Below, in pieces: positions 1-7,859 of a stretch of 64,000 nucleotides of DNA. The DNA comes from Cellvibrionales bacterium (GTDB lineage Bacteria; Pseudomonadota; Gammaproteobacteria; Pseudomonadales; JAHEIH01), in assembly GCA_024639455.1 (NCBI GenBank), contig JAHEIH010000006.1, positions 108,411-172,410 of the forward strand. The letters are read 5' to 3'. How positions within the stretch are numbered: position 1 is the first letter of the stretch; each line of letters begins with the position of its first letter. The notes beneath the pieces were generated by a model, which was given only the letters and a program-made list of their open reading frames with translations, made no database searches and was not told where the DNA came from. The position numbers and the translations under genes were made by a program.

Positions 1-457
1 CACCAATAATGGTGCGCACGTTAACCGATGCACCGCCGCCAGTGAAAATGCCGTGACGACCTTCGGGCAGCGAATAGTAGGTCGTTTCATCCGCCACGCG
101 CACATGTGCACAGGCAGCGATTTCCATGCCACCGCCGATGACCGCGCCGTGCATGGCCGCTACCATGGGCACGCCCTGAGACTGGAAGTTGGCAAATATA
201 CGGTGCCAGTTGTTAGAGTGCTTTACCACTTGGAAGGCGTTGCGCGCTTTAAGCTCAGCCAGATCGAGACCAGCGCAGAATTCAGTGCCATTGCCCGATA
301 GTACAATGACGCGAACCTCTTCAGGAATGTGGTTTAAGACGTAATCGATTTCATCGACTAAGGGGTCGTGAATGGCGTTCTTTTTTTCAGGACGGTTGAG
401 CTGAAGGTGGCCAATGCCATCTTCAACGGAAAATGTTACGAATTGAAAATCGATCAT
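1..457 (-). CDS. Enoyl-CoA hydratase/isomerase (crotonase) family protein, partial
   Basis: Reading the minus strand from the ATG at 457 gives about 152 residues with no stop; the gene runs off the left edge, so its C-terminal part is missing. Seen: an N-terminal NRPEKKNA block, the oxyanion-hole segment FCAGLDL, the GGGMEIA loop with the first catalytic Glu, and LPEGRHG with the second. Both acid/base glutamates of true hydratases are therefore present. The acyl-CoA substrate cannot be told from sequence. It is divergent from a MarR-type gene, and the start lies close to a perfect palindrome (491-515), so repression by that regulator is likely. The nearby protocatechuate genes make an aromatic or phenylpropanoid acyl-CoA plausible, but this is inference. 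Confidence 0.85.
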   Translation of the reverse strand, partial: MIDFQFVTFSVEDGIGHLQLNRPEKKNAIHDPLVDEIDYVLNHIPEEVRVIVLSGNGTEFCAGLDLAELKARNAFQVVKHSNNWHRIFANFQSQGVPMVAAMHGAVIGGGMEIAACAHVRVADETTYYSLPEGRHGIFTGGGASVNVRTIIG

Positions 458-490
458 ACAGACCTCTTAATATTTTGGGCTTCATTACAA

Positions 491-515
491 AAATTGTTTA
501 TGCTATAAACAATTT
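491..515. promoter_or_regulatory. Probable MarR operator, perfect 11-bp inverted repeat
   Basis: AAATTGTTTAT, a 3-bp spacer GCT, then ATAAACAATTT: two 11-bp arms that are exact reverse complements. It lies between the divergent crotonase start (457) and the MarR start (547), where such regulators usually bind to repress both genes. Binding by the adjacent MarR protein is inferred from position. Confidence 0.75.
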
Positions 516-546
516 ATTGATAAGCAATTTAAGGCAGCAACAACTT

Positions 547-987
547 ATGGTCAAGTCAAAAAGCATTAATATGGGGTTTTTAGACGACTCGCTCGGCTAT
601 CAATTGCGCCGTGCTCAGTTGGCTGTGTTTCATGATTTTGCTGAAAATTGCCGTAGCATTGGCACGAGTGCTGGGTTGTTTTCGATTGTCACCATTGTCT
701 ACAACAATCCTGGGCTCACTCAGTCAGCTATTGCCAAGGCACTCGGTATTGATCGTTCGGCGATGGTGGCGGCAATCGACAAATTAGAGGCGAAGGGATT
801 GATCGAGCGACGCAAGACCGAAAATGATCGCCGTTCCTATGCCTTGTTTGTCACCGGCCGGGGTAAAGACTGGTACCAGCAGGCCTTGACACAAGTGGAA
901 CAGCACGAAGCGGGGTTGTATATGGACCTTAGCGAAGAGCAGCGGCAGTTCTTAGTGGGCTTTTTGAGTAAGTTGGCTACTCGCTAG
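547..987 (+). CDS. MarR-family transcriptional regulator
   Basis: A 146-residue winged-helix repressor. Residues about 55-100 hold the DNA-binding part: the recognition-helix stretch TQSAIAKALGIDRSAM, followed by DKLEAKGLIERR and the wing DRRSYALFVT typical of MarR proteins. The open frame extends upstream to 433, but that extension would read through the palindromic operator at 491-515, so the ATG at 547 (or 571, MGFLDDS) is preferred. It is divergent from the crotonase gene and its 3' end overlaps the end of the convergent LysR gene by 11 bp. MarR repressors are usually released by an aromatic acid or acyl-CoA ligand; the ligand here is unknown. Confidence 0.85.
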   Translation: MVKSKSINMGFLDDSLGYQLRRAQLAVFHDFAENCRSIGTSAGLFSIVTIVYNNPGLTQSAIAKALGIDRSAMVAAIDKLEAKGLIERRKTENDRRSYALFVTGRGKDWYQQALTQVEQHEAGLYMDLSEEQRQFLVGFLSKLATR

Positions 988-2170
988 CGGCGTTTTGGCC
1001 AAGAAAATCGATAAAGCGTTGTTGCAGCGCGGTAGGCTGCCAGCCCTTGCGAAAACTCACCCCAATTTTACGGGTGGTGCCAGGCAATTGCAGCGGCAAC
1101 ACCGTTAACAAATTGGCCGCCACATCGTTTCCGACCTGTCGCGACGATAGAAGAGTGGCGCGATCGCTCACCATGAGAAGTTTTCTGACCGCCATAAAGG
1201 AGCCACACTCGATAATACGCTGGGGTACTTGCAAACCCGCGTCGAAGAACACTTGCTCAAATACTTGCCGCCCCGGCGTTTCGTTGTGGGGCGTAATCCA
1301 ATCGAAATCCACCAAATCCTCAACGCGAACCTGTTTGCGTGTGCATAAAGGATGTCCAGTGCGCACGACCACGCTCAGTTCATCATCGAACATGGCGCGT
1401 TGAACAATCGGCAGCCCGGATTTTTGTTCGCGCAGTGCGCCAATAATCATGTCAATGCGGCCGTGCATGAGTTCGTGCAATTGCGCCTCGTAGGGGCCGT
1501 CGTAGATCGATACATCGGCGGCGGGATAGTCGATCAGCAGATCGCTTACCGCATTCGGTGCCCAATCGCTGCGAGCCAGTGGCAAGCTGCCGATGGCGAG
1601 GCGACCGATGCTCTCACCGCGCGCTTGTTCCATGGCGTCGACCGCCTGTTGCAGTTCACTGTAAAACAACTCGATGTGCTGGGCGACGTACTTGGCCTGG
1701 CGGGTAGGTTGTGAGCCGTAGCTAGATCGGTAAAAGAATTCGGTATTACACAATTGCTCGAAGTCGGCGATGGCGCGGTGCACGGTGGGTTGACTGAGCT
1801 GTAACTGGTCGGCGGCGCGTTTGCTGCTTTCGGCACGCACGGTGTAGGAAAACGCTCGCAATAGAGTGGCCGTCACTGAGCGGCTGAAATTGTGCCGTTT
1901 GTCGATGGGGAGGGCGCTGGCAATTTTGTCTAGCAGGCCCAGCGCTCGCTCCACCCGCGCAAAAAATACTTCGCCCAAAGGGCTCGCCTGGGTGCCCCGG
2001 CGGGAGCGCTCGATGAGTTTGCAGGCAAGTTGCTGTTCTAGCTTTTTAATGCCTTGCGAAATGGCCGGCTGCGACAGGTACAGTTCCTCTGCCGCATGAT
2101 TGATGCTGTGTCCCTTCCACACTAAGTTGGTCGCGAGTAGGTGCCGGATATTCAAGGTTTCAACGTTCAT
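977..2170 (-). CDS. LysR-family regulator with two tandem HTH domains, next to the protocatechuate operon
   Basis: At 397 residues this is about 100 longer than a normal LysR protein. The extra length is a second LysR-type winged helix: HTH 1 lies at residues 5-64 (AAEELYLSQPAISQGIKKLE) and HTH 2 at about 98-157 (AADQLQLSQPTVHRAIADFE). The substrate-binding domain follows from about 187 (GRLAIGSLPLARS) to the end. It is divergent from ligK with about 110 bp between the starts, the usual geometry for a LysR activator of a catabolic operon, so it probably controls the 4,5-cleavage genes with a pathway intermediate as inducer (inference). No clear Shine-Dalgarno precedes the ATG at 2170. Confidence 0.85.
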   Translation of the reverse strand: MNVETLNIRHLLATNLVWKGHSINHAAEELYLSQPAISQGIKKLEQQLACKLIERSRRGTQASPLGEVFFARVERALGLLDKIASALPIDKRHNFSRSVTATLLRAFSYTVRAESSKRAADQLQLSQPTVHRAIADFEQLCNTEFFYRSSYGSQPTRQAKYVAQHIELFYSELQQAVDAMEQARGESIGRLAIGSLPLARSDWAPNAVSDLLIDYPAADVSIYDGPYEAQLHELMHGRIDMIIGALREQKSGLPIVQRAMFDDELSVVVRTGHPLCTRKQVRVEDLVDFDWITPHNETPGRQVFEQVFFDAGLQVPQRIIECGSFMAVRKLLMVSDRATLLSSRQVGNDVAANLLTVLPLQLPGTTRKIGVSFRKGWQPTALQQRFIDFLGQNAASE

Positions 2171-2279
2171 TTAGCCTGCAGGGTATAGAAAAAACTTATA
2201 TATATTAACGGATTTTGAACGGGATTTTACTGGCTGTCCAGCACATAATCCTAGCATCAATTTTTGTGAGGATTTAGTC
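2171..2279. promoter_or_regulatory. Divergent promoter region of the LysR gene and the lig operon
   Basis: This 109-bp gap separates the two divergent starts. It holds an AT-rich, nearly palindromic stretch at about 2195-2208 (TTATATATATTAA) that could carry LysR contacts or the regulator's own -10 element. GAGGA at about 2267-2271 is the ribosome binding site of ligK. I could not place a convincing -35/-10 pair for the lig operon, which fits an activator-dependent promoter. Confidence 0.5.
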
Positions 2280-2966
2280 ATGGGTGTTTGTGTTACCAAT
2301 ATCGCGCGCACGCCAGAGAGCGTCGTTGAAGGCTATCAAGGGGCCGAAGTGGCCACCATCCACGAAGCCCAGGGCCGCAAGGGCTTGTTGGCGTCTTATA
2401 TGAAGCCAATTTACACCGGTGTCAAAATTGCGGGTAATGCTATCACTGTCGAGGTGGCGCCAGGGGATAACTGGATGCTGCATGTGGCCGTTGAACAGTG
2501 CCAGCCAGGCGACATCTTGGTGGTATCTCCCTCGAGTCCCTGTGAAGACGGTTATTTTGGTGACCTGCTAGCGACCTCCTTGAAAGCGCGCGGCGTGCGC
2601 GGTTTGATTATGGATGCCGGAGTTCGCGACACTGCTACCTTGAAAGAAATGGGTTTCCCCGTTTGGTCTAAGACCGTATTTGCCCAAGGCTGTGTAAAAG
2701 AAACCGTGGGTAACGTCAATATTCCCATCGTCTGTGCAGGGCAGTTGGTCAACCCGGGGGACTTGATCGTGGCAGACGAAGACGGCGTGGTGTGTGTGCG
2801 TCGCCAAGAAGCAGAGAAAGTCTTAGAGACCGCTAACAAGCGTACCGCTAACGAAGAAGCCAAACGCGCCCGCTTTGAGGCAGGTGAGTTAGGCCTAGAT
2901 ATATACAACATGCGTGAGCGCCTCGCCGCCGAGGGCTTGGTCTACGTTGACCAAAAGGATTACTAA
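2280..2966 (+). CDS. ligK: 4-carboxy-4-hydroxy-2-oxoadipate aldolase (LigK/ProA type)
   Basis: Class II metal-dependent aldolase of the RraA-like fold, 228 residues, the usual family length. It performs the last step of the protocatechuate 4,5-cleavage pathway, splitting 4-carboxy-4-hydroxy-2-oxoadipate into pyruvate and oxaloacetate; family members also decarboxylate oxaloacetate. Seen: ATIHEAQGR near the N-terminus, [10 protein letters not shown], and [12 protein letters not shown] followed by IMDAGVRD, which carries the Arg-Asp pair that binds substrate and metal. It is the first gene of the operon, with a good ribosome binding site (GAGGA). Its stop codon abuts the start of ligU. Confidence 0.92.
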   Translation: MGVCVTNIARTPESVVEGYQGAEVATIHEAQGRKGLLASYMKPIYTGVKIAGNAITVEVAPGDNWMLHVAVEQCQPGDILVVSPSSPCEDGYFGDLLATSLKARGVRGLIMDAGVRDTATLKEMGFPVWSKTVFAQGCVKETVGNVNIPIVCAGQLVNPGDLIVADEDGVVCVRRQEAEKVLETANKRTANEEAKRARFEAGELGLDIYNMRERLAAEGLVYVDQKDY

Positions 2967-4051
2967 TGCAGCGCGCCATTCCATGCGCCGTTTTGCGCGG
3001 CGGTACGTCTAAGGGTCTGTACTTCAATGCCAGCGACTTGCCCGCTGACGAGACAATCCGCGAGCGGGTATTGCTTGCCGCGATGGGCTCACCCGATGAG
3101 CGCCAAATTGACGGTATGGGTGGTGCTCACCCGCTGACCAGTAAAGTGGCTATTGTGTCGCCATCGAGTCGAGCAGACGCCGATGTCGACTACTTATTTG
3201 TGCAGGTTGTGGTCGATAAAGCCGCCACGTCGACCGCGCAAAACTGTGGCAATATCCTCGCGGGTGTGGCGCCTTACGCCATCGAATCTGGTATGGTCGT
3301 CGCCAACGACGGCACGACCGATGTCCGTATTCATATGGTCAATACCGGAGCCATTGCCGTGGCACGGGTTGAAACGCCCAGTGGCCGCGTGAACTACGAC
3401 GGCGATGCTCGTATCGATGGTGTGCCTGGCACGTCAGCCCCTATCCCTACCGATTTTCTCAACATCGCCGGCTCTTCTTGCGGCGCACTGTTACCCACGG
3501 GTAACGCCGTCGATACAGTGCAAGGTGTGGAAGTGACCTGTGTCGATAACGGCATGCCGGTGGTGATTCTGAACGCCGCGGATTTCGGTCTATCTGGATC
3601 TGAGTCCCCCGCCGAGATGGAGGCCAACACCGAGTTGAAGGCGAGGGTAGAGGCTATTCGTTTAGACATCGGGCCGAAAATGTATTTGGGCGATGTCACG
3701 CTTAAAACTGTTCCCAAGATGTCGCTGGTGTCTCCGGCTGTTGCGGGTGGTTTGATTAACACCCGTACCTTTATTCCTCACCGTGTGCACGAAGCGATTG
3801 GTGTATTGGGGTCGGTCAGCGTGGCCACCGCTTGTGCCATTCCTGGCACTGTGGCGCAGCGCGTGATCGGTGAGGCATTGCCGGCGGGTGTGCACAGTCT
3901 TGAAGTTGAGCACCCCACGGGATTCTTTACCGTAGAGTTGGAATTTAGCCAATCTAACGATGGGCTCGCTATTGAGCGCGCCGCCTTGCTGCGCACCGCA
4001 CGCATGTTGATGCGCGGTGAAATCTATATTCCCGCCGAGGTCTGGTCTTGA
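2966..4051 (+). CDS. ligU: 4-oxalomesaconate tautomerase (PrpF/GalD/LigU family)
   Basis: A 361-residue PrpF-family isomerase with a two-domain diaminopimelate-epimerase-like fold. It interconverts the keto/enol or allylic isomers of 4-oxalomesaconate so that the hydratase LigJ can act. Seen: the N-terminal PCAVLRGGTSKGLYF block that is diagnostic for PrpF proteins, a GGAHPLTSKVAIV segment, and NCGNILAGVAPYAIE in the middle, typical of the active-site region. The start overlaps the last base of ligK. The equivalent enzyme is called GalD in Pseudomonas putida gallate catabolism; the lig name is used because the window also encodes LigA and LigB. Confidence 0.9.
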   Translation: MQRAIPCAVLRGGTSKGLYFNASDLPADETIRERVLLAAMGSPDERQIDGMGGAHPLTSKVAIVSPSSRADADVDYLFVQVVVDKAATSTAQNCGNILAGVAPYAIESGMVVANDGTTDVRIHMVNTGAIAVARVETPSGRVNYDGDARIDGVPGTSAPIPTDFLNIAGSSCGALLPTGNAVDTVQGVEVTCVDNGMPVVILNAADFGLSGSESPAEMEANTELKARVEAIRLDIGPKMYLGDVTLKTVPKMSLVSPAVAGGLINTRTFIPHRVHEAIGVLGSVSVATACAIPGTVAQRVIGEALPAGVHSLEVEHPTGFFTVELEFSQSNDGLAIERAALLRTARMLMRGEIYIPAEVWS

Positions 4052-4944
4052 GTCATGCCATCGCCACTATCGGTATTCTCGGCTTCGGGGAGGTCGGCTC
4101 ACGCTTGCTGGAAGATCTATTGGCCCGCAATGACAGCCACTTAGTGCTTTGGGATAAGCAGTTCACGACGGCTGACAGCCGTGCCAGCGAAAGTCTGAAC
4201 AATATCGATAGCGCCCACCGCGTCAGTGTCGCCACATCGGCATCGGACATGGCTGCAAAATGCGATCTGATCATTTCGTCGGTAACGGCGAGTCAGGCTT
4301 TGCTCGCTGCTGAAGAGGCGCTGCCTGGTATTAAAGCAGCGGCGTACTACATGGATGTCAATTCAGTGTCGCCCGAGACCAAACAAGCCATGGGTGCATT
4401 GATCAACCCTCGTGGAGGTCGTTTTGTTGAAGCGTCCATCATGTCGCCGATTGATCCAAGGCGTATTGCCTCACCGATCTTATTAGCTGGACCTTACGCT
4501 AAGGATTTTGCTCCCGTCATCAATGAGATAGGCTTTAGCGATGCAAGGGTTTGTTCGTCGGATTATGGCAAAGCGGCGGCGACCAAAATGTGTCGTAGCG
4601 TAATGATCAAAGGCATGGAGGCATTGGTGACCGAATCGATGCTGGCCGCGAAATACTATGGCGTGGAAGACGCAGTGTTGGGTTCGCTCAATAACTTATT
4701 TCCACGCCCCGACTGGCCAGAGCACGCCCGCTATTTAATTTCCCGCTCGATCGAGCACGGTGTGCGCCGCGCAGAAGAAATGCGCGAAGTCGCTAATACT
4801 GTGGCCGATTCAGGCCAAACCCCTTGGATGAGCAGCGCCTGTGTAGAACGCCAAGATTGGGCACCACAGTTTGCCGAGGCTCTGCAATACGAAGATTTGC
4901 ACGACATGCTGACCGCTATGCGTGCCCACATGGACGCCCACTAG
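4048..4944 (+). CDS. NAD(P)-dependent 6PGDH-like oxidoreductase with DUF1932 domain, role unassigned
   Basis: A 298-residue beta-hydroxyacid-dehydrogenase-like protein. The N-terminal Rossmann fold shows GFGEVG (Gly12, Gly14, Gly17); DVNSVSPETK at about 103-112 matches the substrate-binding motif; Lys180 in GKAAATKMCRS is in the place of the family's catalytic lysine. The C-terminal half is DUF1932-like. It starts at a TTG that overlaps the ligU stop (TTGA), so translation is coupled. No canonical step of the 4,5-cleavage pathway needs this enzyme. It may reduce or oxidise a hydroxy- or keto-acid side product, or serve a related substrate. The reaction cannot be told from sequence. Confidence 0.8.
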   Translation: MSHAIATIGILGFGEVGSRLLEDLLARNDSHLVLWDKQFTTADSRASESLNNIDSAHRVSVATSASDMAAKCDLIISSVTASQALLAAEEALPGIKAAAYYMDVNSVSPETKQAMGALINPRGGRFVEASIMSPIDPRRIASPILLAGPYAKDFAPVINEIGFSDARVCSSDYGKAAATKMCRSVMIKGMEALVTESMLAAKYYGVEDAVLGSLNNLFPRPDWPEHARYLISRSIEHGVRRAEEMREVANTVADSGQTPWMSSACVERQDWAPQFAEALQYEDLHDMLTAMRAHMDAH

Positions 4945-4961
4945 GTGCACAAGGAGAAACT

Positions 4962-5999
4962 ATGTTAATTATTGATTGTCACGGCCACTACACCACGGCG
5001 CCTGAGCCACATCAGGTGTTCCGCGAAGCCCAAATCGCGGCATACAAAAGCGGTGGTGAGCTGCCCAATCCGCCGGTCATCAGCGATGACCAAATTCGCG
5101 AAAGTATCGAGCTAAACCAACTGCGCCTGCTCAATGAGCGCGGTGCAGATATGACCATCTTTTCACCCCGTGCCTCGACCATGGCGCACCACGTTGGCGA
5201 TGAAAGGGTTTCAAAACAATGGACGTCTGCCTGTAACGATCTCATCAAGCGCGTGATTGATCTTTACCCTGAAACATTTATCGGTGTGTGCCAGTTGCCC
5301 CAGTCGCCCGGTGTGCCGATCGAAAATTCGATTGCCGAGTTAGAACGCTGTGTTAACGAACTGGGCTTTGTGGGCTGTAATCTAAATCCCGATCCCTCGG
5401 GAGGCCACTGGACCAGCGCACCCCTGACTGACAAGAGTTGGTATCCCTTCTTCGAGAAGATGGTTGAGTTGGATGTACCCGCCATGATTCACGTATCGGG
5501 CTCGTGTAACGCCAACTTCCATGCCACTGGTGCGCACTACATTAACGCTGATACCACGGCATTCATGCAGTTCTTGCAGGGTAATTTATTCAAAGACTTC
5601 CCCGAGCTGCGTTTCATTATTCCCCACGGCGGCGGTGCGGTGCCTTACCACTGGGGTCGCTACCGCGGCTTGGCCGACATGCTGAAACAGCCACCGCTGG
5701 ATGAGCACGTCATGAAAAACGTCTTCTTTGATACCTGTGTTTACCACCAGCCCGGTATTGATTTGTTGTTCAATGTTATCGACATCGATAACATCTTATT
5801 TGGTTCGGAAATGGTTGGCGCGGTGCGTGGTATCGATCCGCAAACTGGCTTCTATTTTGACGACACCAAGCGTTACGTAGATAACCTCAACCTGAACGAA
5901 CAGCAACGCTACCAAGTGTTCGAGGGCAATGCGCGCCGCGTATACCCCCGTTTGGATGCACAGCTGACCGCGATGGGCAAACCAGGGATGACGTTTTAA
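4962..5999 (+). CDS. ligJ: 4-oxalomesaconate hydratase (LigJ, amidohydrolase family)
   Basis: A 345-residue amidohydrolase-fold enzyme that adds water to 4-oxalomesaconate to give 4-carboxy-4-hydroxy-2-oxoadipate. Seen: IIDCHGHYT at the N-terminus (metal-binding His7 and His9), DMTIFSPRAS, NLNPDPSGGHWTSAPLTD, the metal/active-site loop IPHGGGAVPYHWGR, and FGSEMVGAVRGIDPQTG near the C-terminus. These blocks agree closely with LigJ of Sphingobium SYK-6 as I remember it. The open frame extends upstream to 4824, but AAGGAG at 4951-4956 stands ahead of the ATG at 4962, which also gives the family length. Its stop overlaps the start of ligI (TAATG). Confidence 0.93.
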   Translation: MLIIDCHGHYTTAPEPHQVFREAQIAAYKSGGELPNPPVISDDQIRESIELNQLRLLNERGADMTIFSPRASTMAHHVGDERVSKQWTSACNDLIKRVIDLYPETFIGVCQLPQSPGVPIENSIAELERCVNELGFVGCNLNPDPSGGHWTSAPLTDKSWYPFFEKMVELDVPAMIHVSGSCNANFHATGAHYINADTTAFMQFLQGNLFKDFPELRFIIPHGGGAVPYHWGRYRGLADMLKQPPLDEHVMKNVFFDTCVYHQPGIDLLFNVIDIDNILFGSEMVGAVRGIDPQTGFYFDDTKRYVDNLNLNEQQRYQVFEGNARRVYPRLDAQLTAMGKPGMTF

Positions 6000-6889
6000 T
6001 GGCTGCTTTTAGATCCGACAGTGATTGGTTGCACTGGCATCAATCGCCCAGCAAACCGTCTTACGTTCCTCCGGCGGGCGCGGTGGATGCTCACTGCCAC
6101 GTGTTTGGCCCCGGCGATGACTTCCCCTTTGCCCCGGAGCGCAAATACACCCCTTGCGATGCGTCAAAGGACCAGTTGTGGGCGCTGCGCGACTACTTAG
6201 GCTTTAGCCGTAACGTGATCGTGCAGGCGACTTGCCACGGAGCTGATAACCGCGCGCTTGTAGACGCGCTGAATCACTCTAACGGTTTGGCGCGTGGCGT
6301 TGCGACTGTCAAAGCCAGTGTCACCGATAATGAGCTCCAAGCACTCCATGACGCCGGTGTACGCGGGGTACGTTTTAACTTTGTGAAACGTTTGGTCGAT
6401 GCCTTGCCGTTTGATTCGCTGCAAACCATTGCTGAGAAAATCCAAAAGTTCGGCTGGCATATCGTCATTTATTTCGAGGCGCAAGAGCTGCCTGAGCTAT
6501 ACGATTTTTTCACTGCCTTGCCGACCACTGTGGTGGTGGATCACATGGGTCGACCCGATGTAAGTAAGGATGTTGATGGTGAGGATTTTGGCTTATTTAT
6601 CAAGCTAATGCGAGAGAATCCTAACTTTTGGTCTAAAGTTAGTTGCCCCGAGCGTTTGTCGCTACAGGGACCGCCAAGCTACGCCGATGTGGTACCGTTT
6701 GCCCGTAAAATCGTTGAGCTCTTCCCCGATCGCGTGCTGTGGGGAACCGACTGGCCACATCCAAATATGAAGACGCACATGCCGGACGACGGCCACTTGG
6801 TGGATCTCATTCCCCAGATCGCGGTCACCGAAGAATTGCAACGCAAGTTGCTAGTAGACAACCCGATGGCTCTATACTGGGCCGACTGA
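5999..6889 (+). CDS. ligI: 2-pyrone-4,6-dicarboxylate lactonase (LigI)
   Basis: A 296-residue amidohydrolase-superfamily lactonase that hydrolyses 2-pyrone-4,6-dicarboxylate to 4-oxalomesaconate. Seen: VDAHCHVFGPGDDFPFAP with His32 and His34 at the first strand, YTPCDASKDQLWALRDYLGFSR after it, VVDHMGRPD mid-protein, and LWGTDWPHPNMK with the conserved Asp near the C-terminus. It begins one base inside the ligJ stop, so the two are translationally coupled. Together with LigC it forms the pyrone branch of the pathway, and both enzymes are present here. Confidence 0.93.
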   Translation: MAAFRSDSDWLHWHQSPSKPSYVPPAGAVDAHCHVFGPGDDFPFAPERKYTPCDASKDQLWALRDYLGFSRNVIVQATCHGADNRALVDALNHSNGLARGVATVKASVTDNELQALHDAGVRGVRFNFVKRLVDALPFDSLQTIAEKIQKFGWHIVIYFEAQELPELYDFFTALPTTVVVDHMGRPDVSKDVDGEDFGLFIKLMRENPNFWSKVSCPERLSLQGPPSYADVVPFARKIVELFPDRVLWGTDWPHPNMKTHMPDDGHLVDLIPQIAVTEELQRKLLVDNPMALYWAD

Positions 6890-6900
6890 GCAGGAGATAG

Positions 6901-7845
6901 ATGATGAAATTAGCAGTAGTAGGCCCTGGCGCCTTTGGTATCAAGCACCTGGATGGTCTGAAAAACATCGATGGCGTTGACGTCGTTGCTCTGGTTGGCC
7001 GCACCTTGGCAAAGACACAAGCGGTGGCGGATCAATACGGCATTCCTCGTGTGTGTGCCTCACTGGAAGAAGCGCTGGCGATGGATGACGTCGACGCTGT
7101 GATTTTGTGTACCCCAACGCAGCAGCACGCCTCGCAAGCGATTCAGTGCATGCAGGCTGGCAAGCACGTGCAAGTCGAGATTCCACTGGCTGATTCTTGG
7201 GCCGATTCTCTGGCGGTGGTTGACGCACAAAAAGCCACTGGCCAAGTTTGCATGGTGGGTCACACCCGTCGCTTTAACCCTTCCCACCAATATGTTCACA
7301 ACAAAATCGTGGCGGGTGAATTGAATATTCAACAAATGGATGTGCAGACCTACTTCTTCCGTCGCAAAAACATCAACGCCAAGGGCGAACCTCGTAGCTG
7401 GACCGACCACCTGTTGTGGCACCACGCGGCGCACACCGTTGATTTGTTTGCCTACCAAGCGGGCAGTCCAGTGGTGCAGTGCAACGCGGTTCAAGGCCCC
7501 ATTCACCCCGAGCTGGGTATCGCGATGGATATGTCGATTCAGTTAAAAGCCGCGAATGGGGCAATTTGTACGCTGTCATTGTCGTTTAACAACGACGGCC
7601 CACTGGGTACTTTCTTCCGCTATATCTGCGACAACGGCACTTATATTGCGCGTTACGATGATCTGGTAAACGGTAAAGAAGAGCCAATTGATGTATCTCA
7701 AGTCGATGTCTCGATGAATGGTATTGAATTGCAAGACCGTGAATTCGTGGCCGCGATTCGTGAAGGTCGCGAACCCAATTCATCGGTTGGCCAGGTACTG
7801 GCGTGTTATGAAACGTTAGCTAAGTTGGAAGAGCAACTCGGCTAG
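6901..7845 (+). CDS. ligC: 4-carboxy-2-hydroxymuconate-6-semialdehyde dehydrogenase (LigC, GFO/IDH/MocA family)
   Basis: A 314-residue NAD(P)-dependent oxidoreductase. It oxidises the hemiacetal form of the ring-cleavage product of LigAB to 2-pyrone-4,6-dicarboxylate. Seen: the Rossmann motif GPGAFG (residues 8-13), AVILCTPTQQHA, GKHVQVEIPLADS in place of the usual EKP motif, and HTRRFNPSHQYV with WHHAAHTVDLF in the C-terminal catalytic domain. The AGGAGATAG just upstream is the ribosome binding site; ATGs at 6901 and 6904 are equally possible starts. The length matches LigC of SYK-6. Confidence 0.92.
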   Translation: MMKLAVVGPGAFGIKHLDGLKNIDGVDVVALVGRTLAKTQAVADQYGIPRVCASLEEALAMDDVDAVILCTPTQQHASQAIQCMQAGKHVQVEIPLADSWADSLAVVDAQKATGQVCMVGHTRRFNPSHQYVHNKIVAGELNIQQMDVQTYFFRRKNINAKGEPRSWTDHLLWHHAAHTVDLFAYQAGSPVVQCNAVQGPIHPELGIAMDMSIQLKAANGAICTLSLSFNNDGPLGTFFRYICDNGTYIARYDDLVNGKEEPIDVSQVDVSMNGIELQDREFVAAIREGREPNSSVGQVLACYETLAKLEEQLG

Positions 7846-7859
7846 GTAAGGGAAAGACG

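Noticed and set aside
1-457. Feruloyl-CoA hydratase-lyase, because of the MarR and protocatechuate context
   Set aside because: The visible sequence does not resemble that enzyme group; only crotonase family membership can be supported.
433-546. N-terminal extension of the MarR protein
   Set aside because: It would be translated across the palindromic operator and is not family-like; the ATG at 547 is a normal start.
1047-1836. Several reading frames opposite the LysR gene
   Set aside because: They are frame shadows of a clear LysR coding sequence and show no domain features.
2210-2250. TTGAAC ... CATAAT as the lig operon promoter
   Set aside because: The spacer is 23 bp, too long for sigma-70; not reported as a promoter.
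4824-4961. Upstream extension of LigJ
   Set aside because: It overlaps the preceding dehydrogenase gene, and AAGGAG stands before the ATG at 4962 that gives the conserved N-terminus.
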